From contig PYIU01000009.1 in the NCBI GenBank assembly GCA_003415625.1, positions 2,604,001 to 2,668,000 on the forward strand: DNA of 64,000 nucleotides, given 5' to 3'. Positions 32,301-42,278 of the stretch are shown piece after piece. Both the position numbers and the translations under genes were made by a program. Source of the stretch: Aquanectria penicillioides (Eukaryota > Ascomycota > Sordariomycetes > Hypocreales > Nectriaceae). Position 1 is the first letter of the stretch; every line of letters begins with the position of its first letter. Under the pieces are notes generated by a model that saw only the letters and a program-made list of their open reading frames with translations, did no database searches and had not been told where the DNA came from.

Positions 32301-34913
32301 GCATGTTGGACGGGTGAAACGAAGTGGCATATCTGCTGCGGTGAGTATTTGACCAGAATTTGAGGAGTTGATACGAGCGTGACAGGAGATCTACGTTATC
32401 AGCAACCGAGACACGCAATCAATGCGAAGCCTGGATCTATGGGAGAGATATATAGATACCGACGAGAATCTTCCCCAGTTTAACCAAACCCCTAGACAGT
32501 ACGATGTTCCTTCTCTCAAAGCAGTCAACTGGAACCAGCAAGATCGCCTCATTGCGAAAGTGATGAACAACGACTTTTCTTTGCTGAAAGGTCTGAAGAA
32601 TTCAGAGAGACTTGGTAAGCTTTTAGAATGGCTCCTGGAAATGAATCAAAAAGGACGAATCATTCAATGCTACCAGTGTCTTTTAGAAGAAAATCACAGT
32701 GGAAATGTAAGGCGAGAAATCTTGCAAACGATGCTGAACTTTCTCAGGAGAGCCCCATATGCCTCCATAGCATTCGAGAGACTAGGTCCTTGGGCTGAGC
32801 AATCCAGAGATCTTTGTGTCCTCCTTGAGGAAAATAGTACGATTCTCCTTCGTGCTGTCATTCTCTCTGAGGTAGAAAATGGAGAACTGGTCGTTTCGCC
32901 ATTTGAAAGGATACTCCAAAATGTGTCGGGGATGAAATTTGATGACTTTTCAGCACTTGTTGAGATGATTGCGCTCACCGTCCATTCTCCTGATGTTGCA
33001 CTAGATTTACTTCTAGAATGTCTTGAGCGGCAGAGACTGCGGCTTCTCCATGGAAGTGAAGAAATGGTCCATTACTTGGTTAGAAGCACCATTTCTGTTG
33101 CTGCGGAATATATTGGTCAACGACAAGGAGAGCCTCGGGCGAGAAGTGAGCTTTTTGACATTAGACTGACCCCAGAGCCGCAATTACAACACGGAACATC
33201 AGTTGAAGTAGATTTGAGGATTGATGCGCCTGAAAATGCTCCAGCCGTCGATTCTCACGTTCGTCTCATCACCGCGAGCTCGCCTGCCAGTTCGCTTCTC
33301 GAACGGACGTATTCTGTGGATGGGATTGTGACCGAGAGTCGACCCGACCTGATTAAGATTAATATTCTGCACCCTATCCTGCCATTCTTCACAGAATGCT
33401 CCTGGAGGCTTCATCATCTGGGCTCTTTTGCGACTAAAAAGGCAATGTTGGACTCGCTTCAGTCCCTGTCGAATGTTGGACACAACGCATGCGGCGTCCT
33501 GGACCAGATTATTGGAACTCGCCCAGAACGGAGACAAAAAGCCCCCAAACAGAACATGGTGCCTGTCTCTGGCCTGAATGACAGCCAGAAACTCGCAGTG
33601 CAGATGGTGGCCGGTAATCAGTTGACCTGCGTTTGGGCTCCTTCAGGGACAGGCCAAATCGAGGTTATTGTGGCAATAATCAAAACCCTACAACTGAAAG
33701 CAAACAACACAGCACTTATAGTGGCTCCAATGCACAAAATTGTTGATCAGATCATGAGAAGTTACCTCGAAAAGGAGAGCTCCGACCTCCAACAGCTGAA
33801 GCCATTGCGGTTTTCACCCGATGTAAGTGATTACTCTTTAACATGATCTGATGCTCATATTTCTAGATACGCAATATCGGAAATGATCTTCACCAATATA
33901 CTTGCGATGTGCTCATTAATGAAGAGCTTTCTGCTGGTTCCCACGCTGTTAACAATGCTGTAAAGCATGTCAAAGCAGCGCGCGTCGTGTTTGCAACATG
34001 CGCCGAACTGGGACATAAACTTCTCCAAAAGCAGAATTTCAAGTTGGTGATCATCGTTGGGGCATCAAGATTACCAGAAGCAGCTTGTCTCATGCCTCTA
34101 ACAAAGGGCTGCCAAAGGGCTATACTGTTTGGCGATCATCAACGACCTCGGCCAACGGTGCAGCAGCTTGCGATGCCGTTGAATTTCGATGTTTCTCTCT
34201 TCGAGAGACTTTACACTAGAGATTCAATCATCCCAGGAATGGCTAGAGTAATGTTGGACAAGCAGGATCGAATTCATCCTTCAATATGCAACTTTGTTTC
34301 CCAAGAATTTTACCAGGGCAAGTTGACCTCTGTGTTGCGAGACCAAGATATGCCACTCCCACGGTCTGCTTTTCCGTGGCCAGTGGTATCAGCCAGCACT
34401 CAGAATTCAAGAATTGCCTTTATGGAATGCTCTCATGGGGAAACCTTGGGACAGGAAACAAAGCTCAACAGGGGGCAGACAGACATGTGCCTCTCAATTT
34501 GCAGGCTCCTGTGCAAAGCCAAGGCCCATAGAGGGCCTCATAGCAGTCGCGAGGTGCCATCAATAACTATTCTAACGCCTTATTTGCTCCAAGCAATGCA
34601 CCTTAAGCCGTTTGTACAAGATATCGCCAACATCCACGTCTCAGCTGTTGAAGACTTTCAAGATCGGTTGGCAGATATTGTGATTTTTGTGACATTTCGG
34701 TGCAACGAAAGCCAGGAAATTGGGATATTGAATGACAGTCGAATGATGAATGTCGTCTTGACAAGTGCTCGACTAGGATTGGTCATCGTGGGAAACAGGA
34801 TGACTCTGATGGGAAGAGAATCTGATGAAGCAAGCAGAGGACTTTGGAGGAGACTGATGGATCATGTGTGTGAGGTTTCGGCATTTGCTTCAACTGGTAC
34901 CAGCAGAAATTAG
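29340..34913 (+). CDS. Cellular RNA-dependent RNA polymerase fused to a degenerate SF1 helicase domain, with a DUF3632-like head
   Basis: Model: exons 29340-30462, 30508-31086, 31142-32340, 32386-33822 and 33867-34913 sum to 5385 nt (about 1795 codons), but the frame shifts forward near 29800 and back near 30555, the two cancelling. Domain order: residues 1-150 resemble fungal DUF3632 (WTDLPFFVPDMTAYW); from about 160 the eukaryotic RdRP core (PF05183) begins, with FTDGCGLIAP, GYKGVV, RNPCLHPGDL and the catalytic loop GGDLDGDK (31062-31085). A C-terminal RdRP region follows (AEEKAWVLAQIP). From about 33570 an SF1 UPF1/ZNFX1/Hrr1-like helicase domain follows (LNDSQKLAVQM). Its motifs are degenerate: Walker A is APSGTGQIE (no Lys), motif II is IIVGAS rather than DEAS, and motif VI is TSAR rather than TRAR. 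Expected role: dsRNA synthesis in RNA silencing. The frame breaks may be sequencing errors; a relic is the alternative. All four introns are canonical. Confidence 0.8.
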
Positions 34914-35820
34914 TCGCGCTTTAGGGACAGTCACCTGGATCATTTCATATTGCAGGAAAAATATTGAATTCTCTGTTTTCGAAGAAGACACATGAAAATC
35001 AGTGCCACTTGATATCGTACTGAATCTATATTTGAAATGTTGTCTAATAATGGGTTGCTCTTGTGGCATCTCGACTATTGGAGCTGCACCGTGACTAATG
35101 CCTTATTGTACTGCCTGCCAGAACCTAACACTAACAGTTAGGTGCAATAAATATACTGCTACGGTACCATTTGAGTCTACTGAAGCCTGTACTAGACAAG
35201 GAGCTACTGAACTGGATAGAATGGGTGCGGATCGGTCAAGTATCTGTACATGAAATCAAGAGTGGCGATGTTCAGATACTCTATGACTGCAGATTACATC
35301 CTCAAGCTTAAGAGAGCTCAAGAAGACTTGAAAATTTTGGAGATCTCATACAGTTCATTCTTCTACTCTGAGAAATACTTCATAATAGTATGTGTATGAA
35401 CTGTATCGAGACCAAGCGATACTTGCGCAAACACAGCAGACAGCGATTGCACCATGAACTCCACTGTAAAGATTTCTACATTTCCCAAGGAGTAAATATT
35501 GCCCAACTGAGTGCCACATAACACACGGTACAGTATACCTACAGGGGTTATCATTTCAAGCTCTCACAACCCACCCGTTTCTGCAAATTTCCACGCCACC
35601 AACAGAATGATGCCCGATACGGCTCTCGGGCATCAAAGTTCCAATAATAAGTATTAAATATATGCCTCAATCACTAAGGCGCAGTTTTCACATCCTCTGG
35701 TTGTTAAATACCAACTAACAACAGATATAATTAAGCCCCTCCTCATTCGTCCACTGCCATCTTCACCCACTTGCTACGCAAACATACGTTGTTTCCAGAT
35801 TCACGACGCACATACTCGCT
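34914..35820. other. Intergenic AT-rich region, no gene seen
   Basis: About 900 AT-rich bases between the RdRP-helicase stop and the NYN gene start, both plus strand. Short open frames have no motif. It should contain the NYN gene promoter. Confidence 0.45.
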
Positions 35821-37223
35821 ATGATGAATACAGAAGCGACCAAGACCTACATGTTCTTCATAGATGACTCCAACATATGGGTCGAAGCCCAAAAGTTTGC
35901 CGCCTCGGGCAATAGCCACATGCCAAAGCTAGAAGGCCGCGGCCGTGACCCGCGTCTAAGAATCAACATTGGAAAATTGATCGACAGGCTCTGTAAAGGC
36001 CGCAGTCAAGGTCTTTCGTTTCTTTATGGGTCTCGCCCGCCGCCAAACGATTCGGTATGGGAAGCGTTTCGAAGGTTTCAGTTCAAGACCAAGATCTTTG
36101 ATCGCCAATACGGTAAGGAGAAGCAGGTGGATAACACCTTGGGAGCAGATCTATCCTGGCAAGCCTCTAAACTTGAGGTTGCCGCCGAGTACAGCGACAA
36201 GGCTAACCAGGAGAGAGCGAATACAATATTTGTCGTCATTTCGGGAGACCAGGATATGCTCCCCCAGTCGAGATTGCGCTGAAATGCGAGATACCAGTGG
36301 AGCTCTGGGCTTGGAAGTCGGGCATGTCAAAGAAGTACTACGACCTAAAATGCAAAAATAGCCTTCTATCTGTATCTCTTATGGACTGGATATTCGCTGA
36401 CATTTACTTCACCAATTGCTGGTCTACCCGAACTCGCGAGAAAATTGAACCAAAGCAAACGATCGTACTGTGCCAGTTTGCTGGCCCGGGCGAGGATATC
36501 AATGAATGTTTCAAAAACCTGGAATTTTTCGTCCGCGGGCAGTTTCTTCAGTGGGGCTACTTGTTCTACATAACTTCATCTAAGTCAAATGTGGAGTTGC
36601 TTGTGGAATTCCCAGACATCAACAACATCGAGCCCATCATCATCCAAGCCCGAGAGCTACTCGATGGAATGTGCAAAGTGCTTTCATGGCCCGAATCCGC
36701 AAGTTCTTCCAGCCGGAATCCTCCAGCCATGGTGGAAACTAGCAATATGTATGCACCCTTGTCAGAGGATGATGGACAAGACTCTCCCGGGGACGTGACG
36801 AAAGAAGAAACCAAACTTATGGAACCCGAAGCCAGGCCATCCCGCGCTTGGCAACCTATAGGTGGACACAAGGAAAAAGAACAGCAAGATCCAGGCAACG
36901 GCGATGACAATGACGGCTGGCAAATAGTGACTCGATCAAACCCCTTCAAAGAGAATATTCGCGACATGCGCCAAACTCAACAATGTCCTTACCGGTCCCG
37001 ATGCAGGGAAGGGGGCGATTGTGGACGATACCACACTGACGAGGAATGGGCTTTTTTTCGAAATAATCCGAATCAAAATTTCAGCCTGTGGAAAACGAAG
37101 AAGTGCACCACACCCTACTGTCGCCGTGGGAAACAATGTCGATATGCCCATTCCCTAGAAGAAGCATGGTGCCGTCATTGCCGTCAAGAGGGCCACTATT
37201 ATGAAGAATGCCAGTATAGGTAG
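35821..37223 (+). CDS. NYN-domain protein with two CCCH zinc fingers and a CCHC knuckle (one-base break at a C5 run)
   Basis: The gene appears intronless. The frame from ATG 35821 breaks at the C5 run 36261-36265: it reads QDMLPQ then stops, while one added C continues QDMLPP-VEIAL into the second frame, giving 467 residues. The N-terminal NYN (PIN-like RNase) domain has the acidic/Asn motif FFIDDSNIW near residue 12, the central KQVDNTLGADL, and SGDQD near residue 143, matching the acidic metal-binding positions of the family. The C-terminal third carries C-x5-C-x5-C-x3-H and C-x4-C-x5-C-x3-H fingers followed by a C-x2-C-x4-H-x4-C zinc knuckle, all RNA-binding types. I infer an RNA-targeted endoribonuclease or RNA-decay factor. 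It lies 0.9 kb after the RdRP-helicase gene on the same strand, which suggests a shared RNA-silencing context but does not prove it. Confidence 0.85.
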
Positions 37224-38247
37224 AATATCAGAGATGAAAGCACCTAACCGGCTTGGTCAAGTAGACTGGAGTTACCTTTTAATTTGGACCTAGCCAGTCT
37301 TCAGTTGCAGTTCAACCCCGCAAAGAGCTAGCTTCCAACACTTTGTTGATATGTAAGGAATATTTCTGTTGAGTTTTTCTTGTGGCTAAAAGGGCTATTA
37401 TTGACACTCGTCTTTCAAATTGAGCATTTATTACTCGGTGCTTCAAGCTTCTTAATTTACCTTTCTCAGTGCTATCCTCTTGTCTATTCCTCGCAGTCTC
37501 CCTCTAATTTTCGGTCGACCTTATATAGTTAGGGTCAAGCGGAACAGCTGGGGATATATATGTCCATATGAACGGATAACTCCTATTGCTACCTCGTGCC
37601 ACTCCGCGTCGCGACATAATGTGGCTTGATCCCTTCTGAGTTAGAGTAGAGGTTTACTAAGTTTTGCCTGCGTAAGGTTTCATTCGGACACAAAATGAAA
37701 ACGTGGACCAGTAGCCATGAGAATTGAACCCACCTTATCCTGTGTCTTTGGTTGGGTAATTATTATGCAGGGACGTCGCATTAAACGAGGGTCCTCTACT
37801 ACATCTGCGGGTTTTCTGCCGCAGTCGGTTCAATGTCGACTACCCATTTTGGTAACTCGCGGGATAGAGAAATACTACGTACTTATACTTGCTGGTAATA
37901 CACGACTTTAGATCTGGATGCGTGAAACTATAGCGACTTTTATGGGCCGTTATGGGCAAACCCGAAACCGAAGCCGTCTCTAACTAAATCATAGTAGGTA
38001 TCGTGTGGTCTTAGTTGCTTGTGTTTGGGAACGTTCGCGTCATGTGTGACGGGCGAGACATCGGATAAACTAGCGCTGCGCAAGTGATGTGTGTGCTTAT
38101 CGCGCTCACCGACGTCACCCACGCATCGCAATCGGCACACAGGCGACACGTGCATCCGTTATTAAATCGCGCTGCCTCGTAGAATCGCGTGAATACCTCG
38201 ATGCTCCAAGTTTCGCAGAGGTCGGTCAGGTACTGGAAGCGTGCGAC
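37224..38247. other. Intergenic AT-rich region, no gene seen
   Basis: About 1 kb. The frame of the following MFS gene is open back to 38089 but without ATG. No gene, repeat or RNA recognised. Confidence 0.4.
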
Positions 38248-39813
38248 ATGAACGACGCGGGCCACGTTGCCGCGGACGATGGAGCGGAGGACTGGAGTCC
38301 CGGCCAGCAGCGCCAACGGCCATCGCGCCGGAATGCGATAGCTCCTGTGCTTGGTCTGCTGCTTCTCGTGAACCTGTCCATGAGCCTCTACCAGCTGCCG
38401 CTGAACAGAGTCGTCGAGAGGCGGTTGTGCCGCGAGTACTACGCCAGCACCGACCCGAGCGTCATCAACCCTGACGGGAGCGTCGACGAGCAGCTCTGTA
38501 AGGTGGATGGTGTCCAGAAGAGCCTTGGCTGGATACAGGGCGTCATGGAGACCATTTGGATCGGAGGAGGTAAGCTTACATCCAGTTCTCGCATCGCAGC
38601 CTCTAACGTGGTAGACTTTGTCATGACTATTCCGCTCGGCTTCCTCGCTGAGAAATGGGGCCGCCGGATAGTGCTGCAGCTTAACCTCGCATCACGAGTC
38701 TTTATGCTATCTTGGGCTGTCATCGTCGGTTACTTTGACTGGGCGCTGCCGACCAAAGCCATCGTTGTGGGCCCGACCCTCTCGGTGCTTGGTGGCGACT
38801 GTGTCTTCAACTCCATCACTTACGCGCTCGCGTCGGATCTCACGGACGACCACGTCGTGCGAGCCATCTACTTTGGCTATATGAGTTCTGTATCATATGT
38901 CGTCGCCTTGCTCGGTCCCGCTTTGGCATCTGCCACGATGACTGCCCTTCTGTGGCTGCCCTTCTGGCTTGGCGTACTGCTGCTCGTGCTGGCCATTCCG
39001 ATAATTCACATGCTGCCAGACTCTACGCTTGTTTCGGCCGACGAAGCCACGCCAGGCGAGGAACAGAGCGAGCCTCTTTTATCATCTCCCCTGCTCAAGG
39101 CCCAGGAACCTGGTTTCTCCTTGCTTCGGTCCACGGTCGACAGGTTCCGCACCCTGCAGGCCATCATCACAAGCCACCCTCGCAACTTTTCTCTGCTGCT
39201 CATCAGCTTCTTCCTCACATCACTGGCCAGCTCCGACACCAAGCTGCTTGTACAATACATCTCCAAGCGATACAACTGGACCTTTGCCTTCGCTGGCTAC
39301 CTGTTGTCCGGCAAAGCCGTCGTCAACTTTACTCTGCTCACCGTCATTGTCCCCAGATTCCTCCAGGCGAGGCGGGTCTCTAGAGGCCCCGTCTCTAGCT
39401 TCGAGTCTGCAGACTTGGCTAATGTACGATATGCTAATTCCTGCCTCCTTATTTCCGTCTGTGGTGCCTTGGGAATCGCCGTCGCCGCCGAGATTTGGAT
39501 CCTCGTGCCGTCTCTGCTCATCTACGCCCTTGGATCAGCGCTGCCTATTTTTACTCTGTCGCTTCTCAAATCGCCAGCAGTTTCCCCGCCACAAGGAAAG
39601 GACCGCAGTGGCACCGGCAACCCCGAAACCCACATATTCTCCATCGTCATGCTTGTCAAGACTGTGGGGTCTCTTCTAGGTGCGCCTACGATTGCAATGT
39701 TATGGGTACGCGGTATTAGTATCGGGGGCTTTGCGCTCGGCATGCCGTACTTTGTCAGTGCGGCTTGCTACATGATGGCCTTGGGCGTATTCTCTGGGAT
39801 CAAGGTTGAATGA
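38248..39813 (+). CDS. MFS transporter
   Basis: Exons 38248-38569 and 38615-39813 encode 506 residues. The intron (38570-38614, 45 nt, GTAAGC...CTCTAACGTGGTAG) is in frame and has no stop, so retention would insert 15 residues, but its removal restores a normal helix (WIGGDFVMTIPLGFLAE). The start is the only ATG in frame before the first helix. The protein has a polar N-terminus, then about 12 hydrophobic helices with the MFS loop 2-3 signature (PLGFLAEKWGRRIVL) and a long central cytoplasmic loop after helix 6 rich in acidic and Ser residues. It is a plasma-membrane or vacuolar proton-driven transporter; the fungal subgroup resembles multidrug or small-solute MFS proteins often found beside secondary-metabolism or variable loci. 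Substrate unknown. Confidence 0.88.
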   Translation: MNDAGHVAADDGAEDWSPGQQRQRPSRRNAIAPVLGLLLLVNLSMSLYQLPLNRVVERRLCREYYASTDPSVINPDGSVDEQLCKVDGVQKSLGWIQGVMETIWIGGGKLTSSSRIAASNVVDFVMTIPLGFLAEKWGRRIVLQLNLASRVFMLSWAVIVGYFDWALPTKAIVVGPTLSVLGGDCVFNSITYALASDLTDDHVVRAIYFGYMSSVSYVVALLGPALASATMTALLWLPFWLGVLLLVLAIPIIHMLPDSTLVSADEATPGEEQSEPLLSSPLLKAQEPGFSLLRSTVDRFRTLQAIITSHPRNFSLLLISFFLTSLASSDTKLLVQYISKRYNWTFAFAGYLLSGKAVVNFTLLTVIVPRFLQARRVSRGPVSSFESADLANVRYANSCLLISVCGALGIAVAAEIWILVPSLLIYALGSALPIFTLSLLKSPAVSPPQGKDRSGTGNPETHIFSIVMLVKTVGSLLGAPTIAMLWVRGISIGGFALGMPYFVSAACYMMALGVFSGIKVE

Positions 39814-40736
39814 ACACAGTGCCAGCTCGGATAGATTTGATATTGAACCTCTATGAAATGCTTCTATATATCCTAAACTGCAATAAATCATGCCTCATCC
39901 TTGGTAGCTGTGAGATAGAACGCCGATGCTCACAAAATAGAAACACATTATACCCTAAAAGAAGCGAGATTGAAATGTCACTCGATGCCTGAATTAAAAT
40001 CATTCTGCCTCTCTTTGGAAGTTCTCGCCCTATTTCGATTATTTATATTTCTGTCTCGAGCGTCGCTAATTGATATGCTTTGTCACCTCCTAAAATCTAT
40101 GTTTGTTCACATCGCTCACGATCATTCTGATTTCCTCACTGGTTCCCGGTGCTTATAGGCCCTTTGCTACCCTATCTGGAGTTATAAACTCTTGATTTGA
40201 TTGATTTGAATTATCTGTAACCTCACGAATCAGACTGACTCTATTCTGAACAAGTTGACCAGGGTTGACACAAAACTAACAAGACGATGGGACTGTGGTA
40301 TCCTTTGGGAATAGAATCCGATATATATTCGTCCACCTTTCCTCTTCAGTCATAACCTTGGGCCATTTTTTAGATCTTAGTTTCATTTCCTGGATTTGAG
40401 TCATTAGCCTAGAATCTGATTTCATGGTGTGATTTGACAAGGTTGGGGAAGACGTTGATGCTCTTGGAGCTCAGAACCATTGCCGAAGGACAGTAGACAT
40501 CGACAGCAACTATTTTTGGGAGCAGTGTGAATACGTAGTAAGTGCTCGCTACTTCAGGTTAATAAGATTCGGAAATATTGAAATGGTCAACACAAGCCCT
40601 GTGTACAGACCTGAATCCAGGACCACCGCATGCTCTGCCGCGGCGTTCCCTTGGATTTTTCTGAAATAATAACACACAAACATCTTTTCAGAGCTTTCTT
40701 GCATTTATGTTGTTTCGGCATTTTTTTTCTTCACCT
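39814..40736. other. Intergenic AT-rich region, no gene seen
   Basis: About 920 AT-rich bases between the MFS stop and the stop of the acuF-like relic. Nothing coding or repetitive recognised. Confidence 0.45.
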
Positions 40737-41740
40737 TCATTCAAGCTGTCCCAAGTTCTGGGAATGGCAGCAATGGATATAGTCTGAAGATGGTCGAATA
40801 TCCTCAAAGACATGCCTCCTAGTATCTGTTAGACCATCCAATATCAAGTTTACAGATGCCACTAACTTCCATTCCAATCGAGTAGTGATTCCTGAAAGCT
40901 TGTTCGACCACGTCAGGCAGGGGAATGGCTTTCCTTTGTCTGCACCTTCAGGCAGTGGAGGGATACGGGGATGTCCATGATTCACGGTCGATTGCGATGT
41001 CCTCAATGACGCAAACATGCCTCTAGATGCGGCGTCACTATTGATAGCCTTATTAGGACGCACAAAATCGGAAATAGAATTTGGGGCCCTCGATTTTGTC
41101 GTCGCTGTCTGTTTCGGTTCGCTTCGTGAAAATATGGATTCATCAGCATCCGGGATATCCTCAGCTGGTTCATCTCTTCGTTTCTGAATACAGACGGCTC
41201 GCTGCGCATTTGCTCCGCCTAACCGTTGCACCAAGTAACTAGGAAGGTTAGGGAAACGGTCCCTTATAATTATGCAGTAGCTTTTTGCTTCGTTGGATGA
41301 GACTTGAAAATCATCTCCATTGTGGCCGGTGGCGTTTTGAGAGTGTTCAAGCTCGCGATTTTGAAACAAGTCCTCAATCAAGGGCTCTAACTCAACTAAG
41401 CAATCCGCGTTGGTCCGCAAATTGGACGCAATTCTGTCCAGTGTGTCTTCTGGTAATTTTATGGCTTCTTCTTGGTCTTGGGGTTCGGTATGATGTTGGG
41501 TTGCCTTCAGTGCTTACGAGCAAGTTCATCAAGACTATTCGATAGTGGTAAGATGCCTTGATGCAACTGGAGGCCACTGGCTCGAAGCAAGCCTAAATGC
41601 CTATTAAATCCGTAGTCAATAATTTTGGTCTAGGCTTACGTTGCGTGAGAATGGAGGAAATCCCGATCAGAAAGTTGAGTGTGAGCGTGTGAAGGTGTGG
41701 TGATTGAAGGAGCAGTTCGTCGAGGGCTCCGCTGGAAGTG
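40737..41740 (-). pseudogene. acuF-like C2H2-type protein, truncated relic
   Basis: On the minus strand the path reads ALDELLLQSPHLHTLTL, an uncertain join near 41600, SLDELA, a probable intron (about 41466-41506), then HQEEAIKLPEDTL, NLRTNADCLVELEPLIE and the diagnostic RDRFPNLPSYLVQRLGGAN. After a polar linker come GKPFPC and EWK, a probable intron at about 40823-40870, and RRHVFEDIRPS. This is the layout of the large fungal 'oxidoreductase acuF-like, C2H2 zinc-finger' family, found beside NLR and HET genes. The frame ends at 40737 shortly after the first zinc-finger-like region, whereas full members continue for several hundred residues. The first join does not keep frame with the splice sites I can see. 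I regard it as a decayed or truncated copy; no biochemical role is established for the family. Confidence 0.5.
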
Positions 41741-42278
41741 CAATGAGTTTGAGTTTAAAGTATTAAGGTGCTAAAGGTACATGTTATTTTGAAATAAAAT
41801 TTTCTTTTTATATCTGTTCGCCCCTCAAGTCTGTCGAGGGTCGTCGTGGAGAGCTTTGAGCAGGTCAGTCAGGTACACTTGAGCGGCGAGACCTAGGTCA
41901 TCTGGCAAGGATGCGCCAGGCACATCTCATCGCCACCTTTCAACCCGAGACTCAACAGAGTCTTTTTTTGTTAGTTTTTGCATGCTTGAGTAAAATTTCT
42001 CGCGCAGTTGTTGGAGATTACCGATGCGAGGTTGAAACTAGTATCTAGCTGAGTGCCTCGCAGCAGAACCAGCACTGGCATGGCATACATACTCGACGAA
42101 AATTGCAAACTGCCACATGTTTCGAGATCAAAATTTGTAATTTGCGGGCTGTAAATCTTACATGTAATCACTCATGGTCCAATAATACCTTGAACAGGCA
42201 GGCTTGGCTAGACGGTGATCGGGCTGAGAACAACCGCCCTTCAGGACATCGCTTCTATTCAAACTCAAATTGCCAAAT
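41741..42278. other. Intergenic region between two divergent relics
   Basis: About 540 AT-rich bases, no gene recognised; presumed old promoter region of the flanking decayed genes. Confidence 0.35.

Noticed and set aside
29340..34913. A viral origin for the RdRP (integrated RNA virus)
   Set aside because: The catalytic loop is DLDGD with the flanking RNPCLHPGDL and GGDLDGDK features of the eukaryotic cellular (QDE-1/SAD-1/Rdp1) family, not a palm-domain GDD of RNA viruses, and the gene has spliceosomal introns.
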